A stretch of 64,000 nt of DNA from Gaiellasilicea sp963784895 (GCA_963784895.1 CAWATM010000012.1:28984-92983); one strand, 5' to 3'; numbered from the stretch's first letter, positions 24,623-33,779 are shown. Notes: a model not told the origin generated them from the letters alone. Translations and numbers: made by a program.

Positions 24623-26520
24623 CCGCCGGCGCGTGGCTCTGCCTGCTGGCGCCCCTGGCCGGCGCGCTCGCGATCGCGCTGCTCGGCGGCTCGATCTCGC
24701 GGCGCACCGCCGCCTGGATCTCGACCGCCTCCGTCTTCACGGCCTTCGTCGGAGCGATCGTGTCCTTCGTCGGCCTGCTCGGCCGCGAGCACGAGGAGCG
24801 CGAAGTCGTCACGACCGCGTACACGTGGCTCGCGACGCCGAACTTCCGGGTCGACCTCTCGCTGCTCGTCGACCCGCTCTCGGTGACGATGATGTTGATC
24901 GTCTCGGGCGTCGGCGGCCTGATCGTCCTCTACTCGATCGGCTACATGGACGGCGACCCCGAGGAGCGGCGCTACTTCGCCTACATGGCGCTCTTCGTCT
25001 TCTCGATGTTGCTGCTCGTGCAGGCGGGGAACTTCCTGCTCCTGCTCGCCGGCTGGGGCCTCGTCGGCCTCGCCTCCTACCTCCTGATCGGCTTCTGGCA
25101 CGAGCGGCCCGAGGCGGTAGCGGCGGCGAAGAAGGCGTTCGTGATGAACGCGTTCGGCGATGCGACGATGGCGCTTGCGTTCTTCGTCCTGATGTGGCAG
25201 ACGGGGACGCTGAACTTCGAGGTGTCCTTCGAGGGTGCCGCCGGGCTCTCGCAGACCGCGGTCAACCTCGTCGCGCTCGGCCTGCTCGGCGGCGCAGTGG
25301 CCAAGTCGGCCCAGATCCCGCTCCACACCTGGCTGCCCGACGCAATGGAGGGGCCGACGCCCGTCTCGGCGCTGATCCATGCCGCGACGATGGTCACCGC
25401 CGGTGTCTACCTGATCGTCCGGGCGCACCCCATCTTCGAGCTGGCGCCGTCGATCTCCGACCTCGCCGCGGGCCTCGGCGCGATCACGCTGCTCGTCGCC
25501 GGCCTCGTCGCGCTGGTGCAGACGGACATCAAGCGCGTGATCGCCTACTCGACGATGTCCCAGATCGGCTACATGTTCCTCGGCGCGGGTCTCGGCGCCT
25601 ACGGCAGCGCGATGTTCCACCTGATGACGCACGCCTTCTTCAAGGCGCTGCTCTTCCTGGCGGCGGGCGTCATCATCCACCACCTCGCAGGCGAGCAGGA
25701 CATCCGCAAGATGGGCGGCCTCCGCGGCGCGATGCCGAAGACGTACGTCGCCTTCCTCGTCGGGTCGCTCGCCCTGGTCGGGATCCCGCCTCTCTCCGGC
25801 TTCTTCTCCAAGGACTCGATCCTCGCCTCGGCTCTCGCGAGCGGCGGCTACGGACAGGTTCTGTTCGTCGCGGGCCTGGCCGGGACGCTGCTGACGGGGA
25901 TCTATACGTTCCGGCTCTTCTTCCGGGTCTTCCTCGGCGAGCCTTCGCCGCTCGTCACCGAGCACGCGCACGGGCACGGCCATGGCGAGGGGCCGTGGAC
26001 GATGATGTGGCCGGTCGCGATCCTTGCCGTCCTCTCGGTCGTCGGCGGCTGGCTGCAGATCGCGGGCGTCTGGCATCCCTTCGGCGAGTGGCTCGACCCG
26101 GTCGCCTTCGGCCGCGAGCACCTCGCGCTCGTCGAGCCGACCGTGTCCCAGGACTACGTCACGAGCGCGATCGCAGTCGGCCTCGGTCTGATCGGCATGT
26201 ACGTCGCGTGGACGCTGTACGGCGCCCGCAGCCGGCCGGTGCCGCGGAACGCCGCCGTCCAGGACGCGCTCGAGCACAAGCTCTGGTTCGACGAGCTCTA
26301 CGACCTGATCCTCTACAAGCCCGCCGTCCTGCTCACGCGTGGCCTCCGCCGCGGCGTCGAGGAGCCGCTGATCGGCGGTTCGATCTCGGGTGTGACGGTC
26401 GGTACGCGTGAGACCGCGGGCGCCGTCGGCGAGGCCCAGACCGGCTACCTGCGCAGCTACGCCCTCGCGATCGCCCTCGGCGTCGCAATCCTCGTCGTCG
26501 TCTTCGTCAGCGTCCAATGA
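24619..26520 (+). CDS. nuoL: NADH-quinone oxidoreductase subunit L
   Basis: Distal antiporter-like proton pump, 633 residues with about 16 helices. Characteristic blocks: VDPLSVTMMLIVSGVGGLIVLYSIGYM, KSAQIPLHTWLPDAMEGPTPVSALIHAATMV (split over two helices, with the conserved Lys and His) and YSTMSQIGYMFLG. A His-rich cytoplasmic loop EHAHGHGHGEG lies near residue 450. The long C-terminal lateral helix region ends with three hydrophobic segments. Overlaps nuoK and nuoM by 4 bases each. Confidence 0.96.
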   Translation: MTAGAWLCLLAPLAGALAIALLGGSISRRTAAWISTASVFTAFVGAIVSFVGLLGREHEEREVVTTAYTWLATPNFRVDLSLLVDPLSVTMMLIVSGVGGLIVLYSIGYMDGDPEERRYFAYMALFVFSMLLLVQAGNFLLLLAGWGLVGLASYLLIGFWHERPEAVAAAKKAFVMNAFGDATMALAFFVLMWQTGTLNFEVSFEGAAGLSQTAVNLVALGLLGGAVAKSAQIPLHTWLPDAMEGPTPVSALIHAATMVTAGVYLIVRAHPIFELAPSISDLAAGLGAITLLVAGLVALVQTDIKRVIAYSTMSQIGYMFLGAGLGAYGSAMFHLMTHAFFKALLFLAAGVIIHHLAGEQDIRKMGGLRGAMPKTYVAFLVGSLALVGIPPLSGFFSKDSILASALASGGYGQVLFVAGLAGTLLTGIYTFRLFFRVFLGEPSPLVTEHAHGHGHGEGPWTMMWPVAILAVLSVVGGWLQIAGVWHPFGEWLDPVAFGREHLALVEPTVSQDYVTSAIAVGLGLIGMYVAWTLYGARSRPVPRNAAVQDALEHKLWFDELYDLILYKPAVLLTRGLRRGVEEPLIGGSISGVTVGTRETAGAVGEAQTGYLRSYALAIALGVAILVVVFVSVQ

Positions 26521-27950
26521 CGACCGCGCTGATCACCCTGCCGCTCGCAGCCGCGCTCGTCGTCTGGCTGCTGCCGCTCCCGGGCCGCGCCGCCGGGACG
26601 CTCGCGTTGCTCGCAGGGCTCGCCGAGGTGACGCTCTGGGCGGTCGCGGTCGGTCAGTTCGACTTCGCCCAGGGACTCCAGCTCGAGGACCGGCACAGCT
26701 GGTTCAGCGACCTCGGGGTCTCCTACCACGTCGGCTTCTACGGTTTCTCGCTCTTTCTCGCCGGGCTCACGGTCGTGGTCTGCACGATTGCGATCGCCTA
26801 TGCGATCTGGGCGGGCGGCGACCGCAGCCGCGGCTACCACGGCCTGCTGCTCTTCCTGATGGGCTCGATCGTCGGCGTCTTCACCGCCCAGGACCTGCTC
26901 GTCTTCTACGTCTTCTTCGAGGCGATGCTGATCCCGATCTACGTCCTGATCGGCGTCTGGGGCGGGCCGCGCCGGCTGCGCGCGACCGCGACCTTCGTCA
27001 TCTACACGATGGCCGGGTCGCTCTTGATGCTCGCGTCGATCATCGTCTTCGGGCTCTCCCAGGGCACGTTCTCGCTCGTCGACTCCGGCGTCTCGTCGAA
27101 CGACTGGGTCTTCCTCGGCTTCCTGCTCGCGTTCGCCGTCAAAGCCCCGATTTTCCCCTTCCACGGCTGGCTCGTCGACGCCTACCGCGAGTCGCCGCCC
27201 GAGGTGGCCGCGATCCTCTCCGGTGTCGTCTCCAAGGCAGCGGTCTACGGCCTCTTGCGGATCGTGATCGCGAAGTTCCCGGAGCCCGTCGAGCAGTTCC
27301 AGTCGACGATCCTCGCCTTCGCCACGATCGGCCTGATCTACGCGTCGGTGCTCGCGTTCCGCGCGCCCGACATCCGCAGCGTGACGGCGTACTCATCGAT
27401 GGCGCAGATGGGTCTGATCACGATCGGGCTCTTCTCGCTGAACGAGCTCGGGATTGCCGGGGCGATTGTCCAGTCGGTCGCGCACGGTCTCGTCTCGGCG
27501 ACTCTGTTCCTGCTCGCCGGCATGGTCGAGCTGCGCACCGGCACGAGCTCGTTCGCCGGCCTCGGCGGGATGGCGCGCGGACGGCCGGTGCTGGCCACGC
27601 TGCTGATGACGACCGGGATCGTCGCGCTCGCCGTGCCCGGCTCGGTCGCGTTCGCGGGGGAGTTCCTGATCCTGGCGGGGATCTACGGCGTCGGCTGGGG
27701 TTGGTCGGTCGTCGGCGCCGCTGCGATCGTGCTCGCGGCGATGTACATGCTGCGGCTGATCTCGGCCGTGCTCCACACTGCGCGCGGACGCGACGTGCGT
27801 GAGGACGCGCCGGACGTGCGGCCGGTCGAGCTGGCGATCGTGGTGCCGCTCGTCGCACTGCTGCTCGTGCTCTCCGCCTGGCCGGCCTCGATCTCCGAGC
27901 GCGCCTTCCCGCTGATCGCGGACGGCCAGCAATCCGAGGCGACGCCGTGA
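26517..27950 (+). CDS. nuoM: NADH-quinone oxidoreductase subunit M
   Basis: Second antiporter-like proton pump, 477 residues with about 14 helices. The conserved Glu in FFEAMLIPIYVLIGVWGG, the Lys in FAVKAPIFPFHGWLVDAYRESP and the ILSGVVSKAAVYGLLR helix are present, as well as YSSMAQMGLITIG. ATGA overlaps at both ends tie it to nuoL and nuoN. Confidence 0.96.
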   Translation: MTTALITLPLAAALVVWLLPLPGRAAGTLALLAGLAEVTLWAVAVGQFDFAQGLQLEDRHSWFSDLGVSYHVGFYGFSLFLAGLTVVVCTIAIAYAIWAGGDRSRGYHGLLLFLMGSIVGVFTAQDLLVFYVFFEAMLIPIYVLIGVWGGPRRLRATATFVIYTMAGSLLMLASIIVFGLSQGTFSLVDSGVSSNDWVFLGFLLAFAVKAPIFPFHGWLVDAYRESPPEVAAILSGVVSKAAVYGLLRIVIAKFPEPVEQFQSTILAFATIGLIYASVLAFRAPDIRSVTAYSSMAQMGLITIGLFSLNELGIAGAIVQSVAHGLVSATLFLLAGMVELRTGTSSFAGLGGMARGRPVLATLLMTTGIVALAVPGSVAFAGEFLILAGIYGVGWGWSVVGAAAIVLAAMYMLRLISAVLHTARGRDVREDAPDVRPVELAIVVPLVALLLVLSAWPASISERAFPLIADGQQSEATP

Positions 27951-29410
27951 TCGAGACGCCGACGGTCGACTGGCTGGCGCTGGCGCCGACGCTGGCGCTG
28001 CTCGGCGCATCCGGCGTGGCATTGCTCGGGAGCGTGCTGGTGCCGTGGTGGATGCGGCGGATCTTCTCCGCGTTGGTCGCGTTCGCCGGCTTCATCACTG
28101 CCGGGGTCTTCGCTGCGATCGTCTTCGACGAGTCCGCCGAGGGGCGCTCGCTGATCGCCGAGTCGTTCACCCGCGACCGGCTCGGCGCCTTCGCCGCGCT
28201 GATCGTCGCCGGCGCCGGCGCTCTCACGGTGCTCGTCTCCTGGGGCGACCGGCGGCGGGACCACGTCGGCGAGTACTACGCCCTCCTCGCCGCGGCCGGC
28301 GCGGGCATGGTCTTCTTCGTCACAGCTTCGAACCTGATGACGCTGTTCCTCGGGCTCGAGTGGTTCTCGATCGCGCTCTACATCCTCTGTGCGATGGACA
28401 CCCATCGCGAGGCATCGCTCGAGTCGGGGCTGAAGTACCTGATCGTGGGCGCGTTCGGCTCCTCGATCCTGCTCTTCGGGTCGGCGCTCGTCTACGGTGC
28501 GACGGGGACGATCGCCTTTTCCGAGATCGCGGACGTCGGCGCAAGCGACGACGCCCTTCGTCTCGCGGGGCTCGCGATGTTGATCGCCGGCCTCGGCTTC
28601 AAGGCGTCGGCGGCGCCGTTCCACATGTGGACGCCCGACGTCTACCAGGGTGCCCCGACCTCCGTGACCGCCTTCATGTCGGCCGCGACGAAGGTCGCAG
28701 CGCTCGTGGTGACGCTGCGGCTGCTCGTCGTCGCCTTCCCGGAGCAGGAGGAGCTTTGGACGGTCGCGATCGCGGTGATCGCGATCGTGTCGCTTGCGGT
28801 CGGCAACCTCGCTGCGCTCGTGCAGCGCGACGTCAAGCGGCTGCTCGCCTACTCGTCGGTCTCGCACGCGGGCTTCATGCTGATCGCGATCGCCGCGAAC
28901 AACGAGCTCGGCGGCCGGGCGCTCCTCTACTACCTGATCCCGTACGGAGCGATGTCGATCGGCTCGTTTGCGGTCGTCGCCGCACGCGAGCGGGAGCTCC
29001 AGGCGCCGGTGACGCTCGACAACCTCGGCGGTCTCGGTTGGGAGCGGCCGTTCCTCGGCGCCGCGCTCTGGGTCTTCATGCTCGGCTTCATGGGGATGCC
29101 CCTCACCGGCGGCCTGATCGGGAAGTTCTACGTCTTCTCGGCCGCCTACGAGGCTGGCTGGTGGTGGCTGATCGTCGCGGGCGTGATCGCGACCGCGATC
29201 TCGCTCTACTACTACCTCGCCGTGATTCGCGCGATCTACCTGCGGCCGGCGGCGGAGCTGCGGCCCGCAATCGCAGGCGGCTCGCCGCCGCTCGACCTCC
29301 CGCTCCAAACCGCGGTCCTGCTTGCGGTCGGCGTCACGATCGGCTCGTTCTTCTTCGTCCAGCCGCTGATCGACCTCGCCGGCGACGCCGCTGCGTCGCT
29401 GCCGTTCTAG
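27947..29410 (+). CDS. nuoN: NADH-quinone oxidoreductase subunit N
   Basis: Last gene of the operon and third antiporter-like subunit, 487 residues. It shows the Glu of FLGLEWFSIALYILCA, the Lys of FKASAAPFHMWTPDVYQGAPT, SAATKVAAL and YSSVSHAGFMLI. With nuoL and nuoM this completes the 14-subunit set, and the order A-N is uninterrupted. GTG start overlaps nuoM by 4 bases. Only 12 bases separate its stop from that of the convergent next gene, so no terminator hairpin fits there. Confidence 0.96.
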   Translation: MIETPTVDWLALAPTLALLGASGVALLGSVLVPWWMRRIFSALVAFAGFITAGVFAAIVFDESAEGRSLIAESFTRDRLGAFAALIVAGAGALTVLVSWGDRRRDHVGEYYALLAAAGAGMVFFVTASNLMTLFLGLEWFSIALYILCAMDTHREASLESGLKYLIVGAFGSSILLFGSALVYGATGTIAFSEIADVGASDDALRLAGLAMLIAGLGFKASAAPFHMWTPDVYQGAPTSVTAFMSAATKVAALVVTLRLLVVAFPEQEELWTVAIAVIAIVSLAVGNLAALVQRDVKRLLAYSSVSHAGFMLIAIAANNELGGRALLYYLIPYGAMSIGSFAVVAARERELQAPVTLDNLGGLGWERPFLGAALWVFMLGFMGMPLTGGLIGKFYVFSAAYEAGWWWLIVAGVIATAISLYYYLAVIRAIYLRPAAELRPAIAGGSPPLDLPLQTAVLLAVGVTIGSFFFVQPLIDLAGDAAASLPF

Positions 29411-29422
29411 CTGCGAAGATCC

Positions 29423-29818
29423 CTAGAGAGTCGCTTCGCTCCCGGTCTCAGCCTTTGTGCGCCTCGTGCGCGGCGCGGCCGCAGAGGCTACGACGAGCGC
29501 CTGAACGGCGAAGATCGCGAGCGCGGCCACCACGCCGGTGATGCCGACCACCGGCGGCGGCCCTTCCGCGAGCAGCGGCGCCCGCACCGCCGTGGCGAGC
29601 AGGACGAACGGGAGCGCGAGCGCAGAGAGCACGGCGAGGCTACGGTCGTGCGGCCTGGCTTTGGAGCCGTCGAGGACGTCGCCGAGGCCGTGGAGCGCCG
29701 CGAGCGCGACGACCGGTACGGCGGCGACGAGGGCGTAATAGGCGAGCGAGTGACGGCCGGCGGCGTCCGCGAGCGCGGCGCCGAGAACGAGGGCAACGGA
29801 GGCAAGTCGCATTGTCAT
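29423..29818 (-). CDS. Small four-helix membrane protein, unknown function
   Basis: 131 residues, about four hydrophobic segments (residues 5-20, 27-45, 64-80, 92-112) and a basic C-terminal tail. I do not recognise a family. The charged loop DVLDGSKARPHDRS between helices 2 and 3 is the only polar region. It is convergent with nuoN and divergent from the metallo-hydrolase gene. A second ATG two codons in is an equal start candidate; no leaderless-type hexamer precedes either. Confidence 0.6.
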   Translation of the reverse strand: MTMRLASVALVLGAALADAAGRHSLAYYALVAAVPVVALAALHGLGDVLDGSKARPHDRSLAVLSALALPFVLLATAVRAPLLAEGPPPVVGITGVVAALAIFAVQALVVASAAAPRTRRTKAETGSEATL

Positions 29819-29852
29819 GAGCCGATGTTCGACCCCGGTTCGGACGGTCCTC

Positions 29853-29858
29853 TAGGCT
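29853..29858 (+). promoter_or_regulatory. Leaderless-type -10 hexamer for UPF0173 gene
   Basis: TAGGCT, 6 bases before the ATG at 29865. Confidence 0.5.
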
Positions 29859-29864
29859 CCCGGC

Positions 29865-30590
29865 ATGGCAACCACACTCACGTGGCTCGGGCACGCGGCA
29901 TTCCGCGTCGACACCCCGAGCGGTAAGCGCATCTACGTCGATCCGTTCCTGAACGGCAATCCGAAATGCCCGGACAACGAGAAGGAGCCGGAACGCGTCG
30001 ACGCGATCTACATCACCCATGGGCACAACGACCACGTCGGCGACACGCTCGATCTCTACAAGACGTTCCAGTGCCCGGTGATCGCTCCGGTCGAGGTTCG
30101 CGACCTGCTCGGGATGATGGGCTGCGAGGCCGAGGGCCCGCACGACCCGAACAAGGGCGGCACTGTCGACCTCGACGGGGTCAAGGTCACGCTCGTGCAC
30201 GCGCAGCACTCGTCCAGCTACATGGCCGACGCCCCGCCCGGCTCTCCGCGCGAGTGGGAGATCGTCTACACGGGCGAGCCGTGCGGGCTCGTCTTCGATT
30301 TCGGCGAGGGGCCGAAGCTCTATTTCGCCGGCGACACGAACGTCTTCGGCGACATGGCGCTGATCGCACGGCTCTACGCCCCGGACATCGCGATCCTGCC
30401 GATCGGCGGCCACTTCACGATGGATCCAAAGGAGGCGTCCGTCGCGCTCGAGCTCCTGAACGTCACGCGGTGCATCCCTTGCCACTACGGCACGTACCCA
30501 ATTCTCGCAGGCACGCCGGAGCAGCTCCGCGAGCTGGCGCCGGGGGTCGAGGTGATCGCCCCGGAGCCGGGAGAGTCGATCGAGCTGTGA
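29865..30590 (+). CDS. UPF0173 metal-dependent hydrolase (metallo-beta-lactamase fold)
   Basis: 241 residues. Metal-binding motif HGHNDHVGD (residues 52-60) plus later His and Asp in VHAQHSSSY, YFAGDTNVF and PCHYGTYP give the usual two-metal site of the UlaG-like branch. Other conserved parts: TWLGHAAFRVDTPSGKRIYVDPF at the N-terminus and ILPIGGHFTMDPKEA. Substrate unknown. It starts a four-gene plus-strand run and overlaps the next gene by 4 bases. Confidence 0.92.
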   Translation: MATTLTWLGHAAFRVDTPSGKRIYVDPFLNGNPKCPDNEKEPERVDAIYITHGHNDHVGDTLDLYKTFQCPVIAPVEVRDLLGMMGCEAEGPHDPNKGGTVDLDGVKVTLVHAQHSSSYMADAPPGSPREWEIVYTGEPCGLVFDFGEGPKLYFAGDTNVFGDMALIARLYAPDIAILPIGGHFTMDPKEASVALELLNVTRCIPCHYGTYPILAGTPEQLRELAPGVEVIAPEPGESIEL

Positions 30591-30856
30591 GGGAGCGCTG
30601 GTTCGGCGCGACGGGCCGCCGGGTCCCCGAGCTCGCGCTCGAGGGCACGCTGGACGTCGAGGGTGCGCTCCTGCTCGACGACGTCGGCGACCTTGCCCGC
30701 CTCCAGAAGGCGCACGCGCAGGGCACGCCGGTCGTCGTTCGGGCGGCGACCCCGGAGGCCGTGAAGGCGGCGCTGGCGCGCCCGGAGGTCGCGAGCGTGC
30801 TCGTTCCGGCCGAGGAGCTGCTCGCGCTCGACCTGACATCGCTGACATATGGCTAG
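30587..30856 (+). CDS. Small hypothetical protein
   Basis: 89 residues, not recognised. It has a short strand-rich start (WFGATGRRVPELALEGTLDVEGALLL) and a helix-strand C-terminal part (TPEAVKAALARPEVASVLVPAEELL) that reads like half of a small alpha/beta domain. GTG start overlaps the UPF0173 stop by 4 bases and its end overlaps the DUF1028 start by 8, so it is probably real and cotranslated. Confidence 0.55.
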   Translation: MRERWFGATGRRVPELALEGTLDVEGALLLDDVGDLARLQKAHAQGTPVVVRAATPEAVKAALARPEVASVLVPAEELLALDLTSLTYG

Positions 30857-31679
30857 ACCCGTCTCGACGTACTCGCTCGTCGCCTGCGACCTCGAGCGCG
30901 GCCAGTGGGGCGTTGCGACGCAGTCGAAGTTCCTCGCCGTAGGCGCGATCGTGCCGTGGGCCGAACCGCAGGCGGGCGCGATCGCGACGCAGTCCTACGC
31001 GAATCCGCGCTACGGGCCGGACGGGCTGGCGCTGCTGCGGCAGGGGCTCGCGGCGGATGACGTCGTCTCGCGGCTGACGGAGGCGGACGACGGGCGGGAT
31101 CAGCGGCAGGTCGGCGTCGTCGATGCTGCCGGACGCACCGCGACGTTCACGGGCGACGCGTGCCATGAGTGGGCGGGCGGCCGCACTGGCCCGGGTTACG
31201 CCGCGCAGGGGAACCTCCTCGTCTCGGGTGAGACCGTGGAAGCGCTCGCGGAGAGCTTCGAGTCTTCGGCGGGCTCCTCGCTCGCTGAGCGCCTGCTCGA
31301 TGCGCTCGCGGCCGCGCAAGCAGCCGGCGGCGACAAGCGCGGCCAGCAGTCGGCGGCGCTGCTCGTCGTCGAGCGCGACGGCGGCTACGCCGGGCTCTCG
31401 GACGTCCTCGTCGACCTCCGCGTTGACGACCACGAGGCGCCGATCGAGGAACTTCGTCGCCTCTACGGTCTCCACCAGCAGCTATTCGGGTCGACGCCCC
31501 GCGGCCAGTGGCTCCCGGTCGACGACGAGCTGCGTGCCGAGCTCGACGGTCATCTCGCCAGGCTCGGGTACGAGCGTCTCGAGGACTGGGCAGGCGCGGC
31601 GAACCTCGAGGAGCGAGTCGACGGCGACGATGAGATCGACCCGGTCGTACTGAGCGAGCTGAGGAGGAGGCGGCAGTGA
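30849..31679 (+). CDS. DUF1028 family protein
   Basis: 276 residues. DUF1028 proteins have an Ntn-hydrolase-like fold with uncertain activity. The N-terminal STYSLVACDLERGQWGVATQS, IATQSYANPRYGPDGLALLRQG, and QVGVVDAAGRTATFTGDAC followed by AQGNLLVSG and GDKRGQQSAALLVV are diagnostic. The last 60 residues, with LRRLYGLHQQLFG and a helical tail, resemble the small C-terminal domain found in part of the family. Overlaps the cupin gene by 4 bases. Confidence 0.9.
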   Translation: MARPVSTYSLVACDLERGQWGVATQSKFLAVGAIVPWAEPQAGAIATQSYANPRYGPDGLALLRQGLAADDVVSRLTEADDGRDQRQVGVVDAAGRTATFTGDACHEWAGGRTGPGYAAQGNLLVSGETVEALAESFESSAGSSLAERLLDALAAAQAAGGDKRGQQSAALLVVERDGGYAGLSDVLVDLRVDDHEAPIEELRRLYGLHQQLFGSTPRGQWLPVDDELRAELDGHLARLGYERLEDWAGAANLEERVDGDDEIDPVVLSELRRRRQ

Positions 31680-32302
31680 GTGGATACGAGATTGCGAGCC
31701 TGACGGGCGTCGAGTCGGTCAAAGGCCCGGGGACGCTGCAGTGGACGCCGCTGCGCAAGCACCTCGGGATCACGGCGTTCGGGATCAACGCGTACACGGC
31801 GACCGAGGCCGGCCAGGACGTCGTCGAGGAGCACACCGAGGAGCGGCTCGGGCACGAGGAGGTGTACGTCGTCGTCGCGGGCCGGGCCACGTTCGTCCTC
31901 GACGGCGAGGAGCACGAGGTGCCGGCAGGCTCGGCCGTCTACCTCCGCGACCCGACCGTCAAGCGCTACGCGCGCGCCGAGGAGCCGGGCACGACCGTGC
32001 TCGCGATCGGCGGCAAGCCCGGCCGGCACGAGATCTCCGCCTGGGAGTACTTCTTTGCTGCGTATCCGAAAGCCGATGCGGGCGACTACGAGGGCGCGCT
32101 CGCCGAGCTCGACGCCGGGCTCGAGCAGAAGCCCGACCACCCCCCGCTCCTCTACCACCGCGCCTGCATCCTCGCGCGCCAGGGGGAACTGGACGAGGCG
32201 CGGGACGTTCTCGACCGAGCACTTGCAGGCGATCCCGAGCTGAAGGGCTGGGCCGATGAGGACGAGGACCTGGCGCCTCTACGCGTCTCCGGGGAGCCGT
32301 AG
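31676..32302 (+). CDS. Cupin-TPR fusion protein
   Basis: 208 residues in two parts. Residues about 15-115 are a single cupin barrel: HEEVYVVVAGRATFVLDGEEHEVPAGSAVYL is the second half-motif, while the first His pair is poorly kept (EEHTEERLGHEEV). Residues 125-190 form one to two TPR-like helical pairs (GDYEGALAELDAGLEQKPDHPPLLYHRACILARQG covers one, given here for position at residues 139-173). No enzyme activity is implied. GTG start overlaps DUF1028 by 4 bases; its end overlaps the convergent dehydrogenase gene by 24. Confidence 0.8.
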   Translation: MSGYEIASLTGVESVKGPGTLQWTPLRKHLGITAFGINAYTATEAGQDVVEEHTEERLGHEEVYVVVAGRATFVLDGEEHEVPAGSAVYLRDPTVKRYARAEEPGTTVLAIGGKPGRHEISAWEYFFAAYPKADAGDYEGALAELDAGLEQKPDHPPLLYHRACILARQGELDEARDVLDRALAGDPELKGWADEDEDLAPLRVSGEP

Positions 32303-33010
32303 CCCGGACGCGCGGCGGCGCAGGTCCGGCACCGGGTCTGCCTCCGGGTGCGCGACGACGAGGACGGCGCCGAACCCCTCGCCGGCGAGGGCGCCGACGA
32401 GCAGCTCGAGACCCAGAGCGAGCGCGAAGGCCTTGTGCGCCTGCTCACCGCCGAACGGCACGAGGTCGTCCGAACTGGCTGCTCCGCGGAGCACGTCGCC
32501 GTAGGTGACGGCGCCCATCGAGACGTCGGCGACGAGCGGCGCGCCGTCCGAGCTCGGGATCGCGATCGCGAGCGGGTTCGTCCCGGCGAGCGGCTCCCCG
32601 CCGTCCGGATGCGAGAGACGCGCGGGGGAGGTCGCCGTCAGGGCTGCGGCGAGGCCGCCCTCGGCGAGCCTGCGGACGTACCAGCCGAGCATCCCGGTCG
32701 GGAAGCAGTTCGACGCGACGACGACGCGCGCGTGGGCGGGCGGCGCGGCGAGCTGCGCGTCGACGATCGCGGCGAGTGTCAGGTAGCCGAGCGCGCCGTT
32801 GCCGTCCCAGCGCTCGTAGCCGGGCTCGGCGCGCTGCCGCTGCGGCGCGGAATCCGGCCGCAGGTCCGGCAGCGTCTCGAGCCAGTCGATCCTCGAGAGA
32901 CCGTGCCCGAGCTTGCCGCGCGCCTCGGCGTCGAGGAAGTGGGCTGCGAGCGTGGCCGTATGGGCTTCGGAGAAGCCGAGGGCCGCGATCCGTTCCTCAG
33001 GCTGCCGCAC
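32279..33010 (-). CDS. Short Ldh2/malate dehydrogenase family protein
   Basis: 243 residues; the family (Ldh2-type malate/lactate/ureidoglycolate dehydrogenases) is normally well above 300. The N-terminal helical part (LGFSEAHTATLAAHFLDAEARGKLGHG, HG followed by R) and the NAD-site block AGTNPLAIAIPS with VADVSMGAVTYGDV are clear, as is HKAFALALGLELLVGALAG. The stretches between and after them are shortened. GTG at 33010 overlaps the upstream phosphatase by 14 bases. It may be a reduced but active dehydrogenase or a repurposed protein. Confidence 0.75.
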   Translation of the reverse strand: MRQPEERIAALGFSEAHTATLAAHFLDAEARGKLGHGLSRIDWLETLPDLRPDSAPQRQRAEPGYERWDGNGALGYLTLAAIVDAQLAAPPAHARVVVASNCFPTGMLGWYVRRLAEGGLAAALTATSPARLSHPDGGEPLAGTNPLAIAIPSSDGAPLVADVSMGAVTYGDVLRGAASSDDLVPFGGEQAHKAFALALGLELLVGALAGEGFGAVLVVAHPEADPVPDLRRRASGLRLPGDA

Positions 33011-33773
33011 GCCGCCGAGCCGCCCAGACGGCCGCGCCGGCGCCGAGCACGAGCGGGATCCCGAGCAGCGCGTTCGGGTGGACCGCGTACGCACGCCTGG
33101 TCGGGAACGCGGACTCGTCGAAACGCAGGATCGGCCAGCCCCGGTCGAGCGCGATCTCCCGCAGCTGCCGGTCGGGATTGACGACGACCGGGTTCCCGAC
33201 CGCTTCGAGGAAGGGCAGGTCGGTGTGGCTGTCCGAGTACGCCGTTGCGGCAGTGAGGTCGTAGCTGTGCTCGGCGGCGAGCTCGCGGATCGCCGCGGCC
33301 TTCCCTTGGCCGTGCGCGGCCCGGAGCGATCGGCCGGTGTAGACGCCGTCCTCGATCTCGCAGGTCGAGCCGATCGCGCCGTCGAAGCCGAGCTCGCGTG
33401 CGAGCTCCTCGACGATCTCCTGCAGCGTCGCGGAGACGACGTACGTCGGCTCGCCGCGGTCGCGGTGCTTTCCTGCGAGGACGAGCGCCTCTTGGTAGAC
33501 GAGCGGTTTCAGCACCGGCTCCATCGCGTCGGCGACGAGGCTGCGTAGATCCTCGACGGCGAAGCCCTTCAGGATCATCAGGCCGTCCTCGGCCGCCTTT
33601 CGCACCGTCTCCGCGCTCGCCCCGCGTGCGGCGAAGAAGAGCTGCCACGCCGCTGCCTTCGCGAGCTGCCTGCGGCCGATCACCCCGTGCTCCCGGAACG
33701 CGCCGGCGAGCGCGAGCGCGCTCGAGCGCCGCAGCAGCGTCCGGTCGAGGTCGAAGAAGGCGGCCGCCTGCAT
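32997..33773 (-). CDS. HAD subfamily IB phosphatase
   Basis: 258 residues. Catalytic FFDLDRTLL gives Asp8 and Asp10; motif II is VVSATLQE, and the motif III/IV region has GQGKAAAIREL and AYSDSHTDLPFLEAVG. This is the SerB-like IB group (phosphoserine phosphatase relatives, hydrolases of small phosphates). The C-terminus ends with a hydrophobic segment LLGIPLVLGAGAAVWAARRR that probably anchors it to the membrane, common in this actinobacterial group. Start at 33773 is supported by TACACT 6 bases upstream. Confidence 0.9.
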   Translation of the reverse strand: MQAAAFFDLDRTLLRRSSALALAGAFREHGVIGRRQLAKAAAWQLFFAARGASAETVRKAAEDGLMILKGFAVEDLRSLVADAMEPVLKPLVYQEALVLAGKHRDRGEPTYVVSATLQEIVEELARELGFDGAIGSTCEIEDGVYTGRSLRAAHGQGKAAAIRELAAEHSYDLTAATAYSDSHTDLPFLEAVGNPVVVNPDRQLREIALDRGWPILRFDESAFPTRRAYAVHPNALLGIPLVLGAGAAVWAARRRAAA

Positions 33774-33779
33774 GGAGCG

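Noticed and set aside
24079..26517. Very long open frame on the minus strand across nuoJ-nuoL (about 812 codons)
   Set aside because: It is the antisense of conserved complex I genes; its product is Asp/Arg/Glu-rich without any family motif, as expected from high-GC codon bias.
27683..29308. Minus-strand open frame opposite nuoM-nuoN
   Set aside because: Shadow of nuoM-nuoN; charged low-complexity product.
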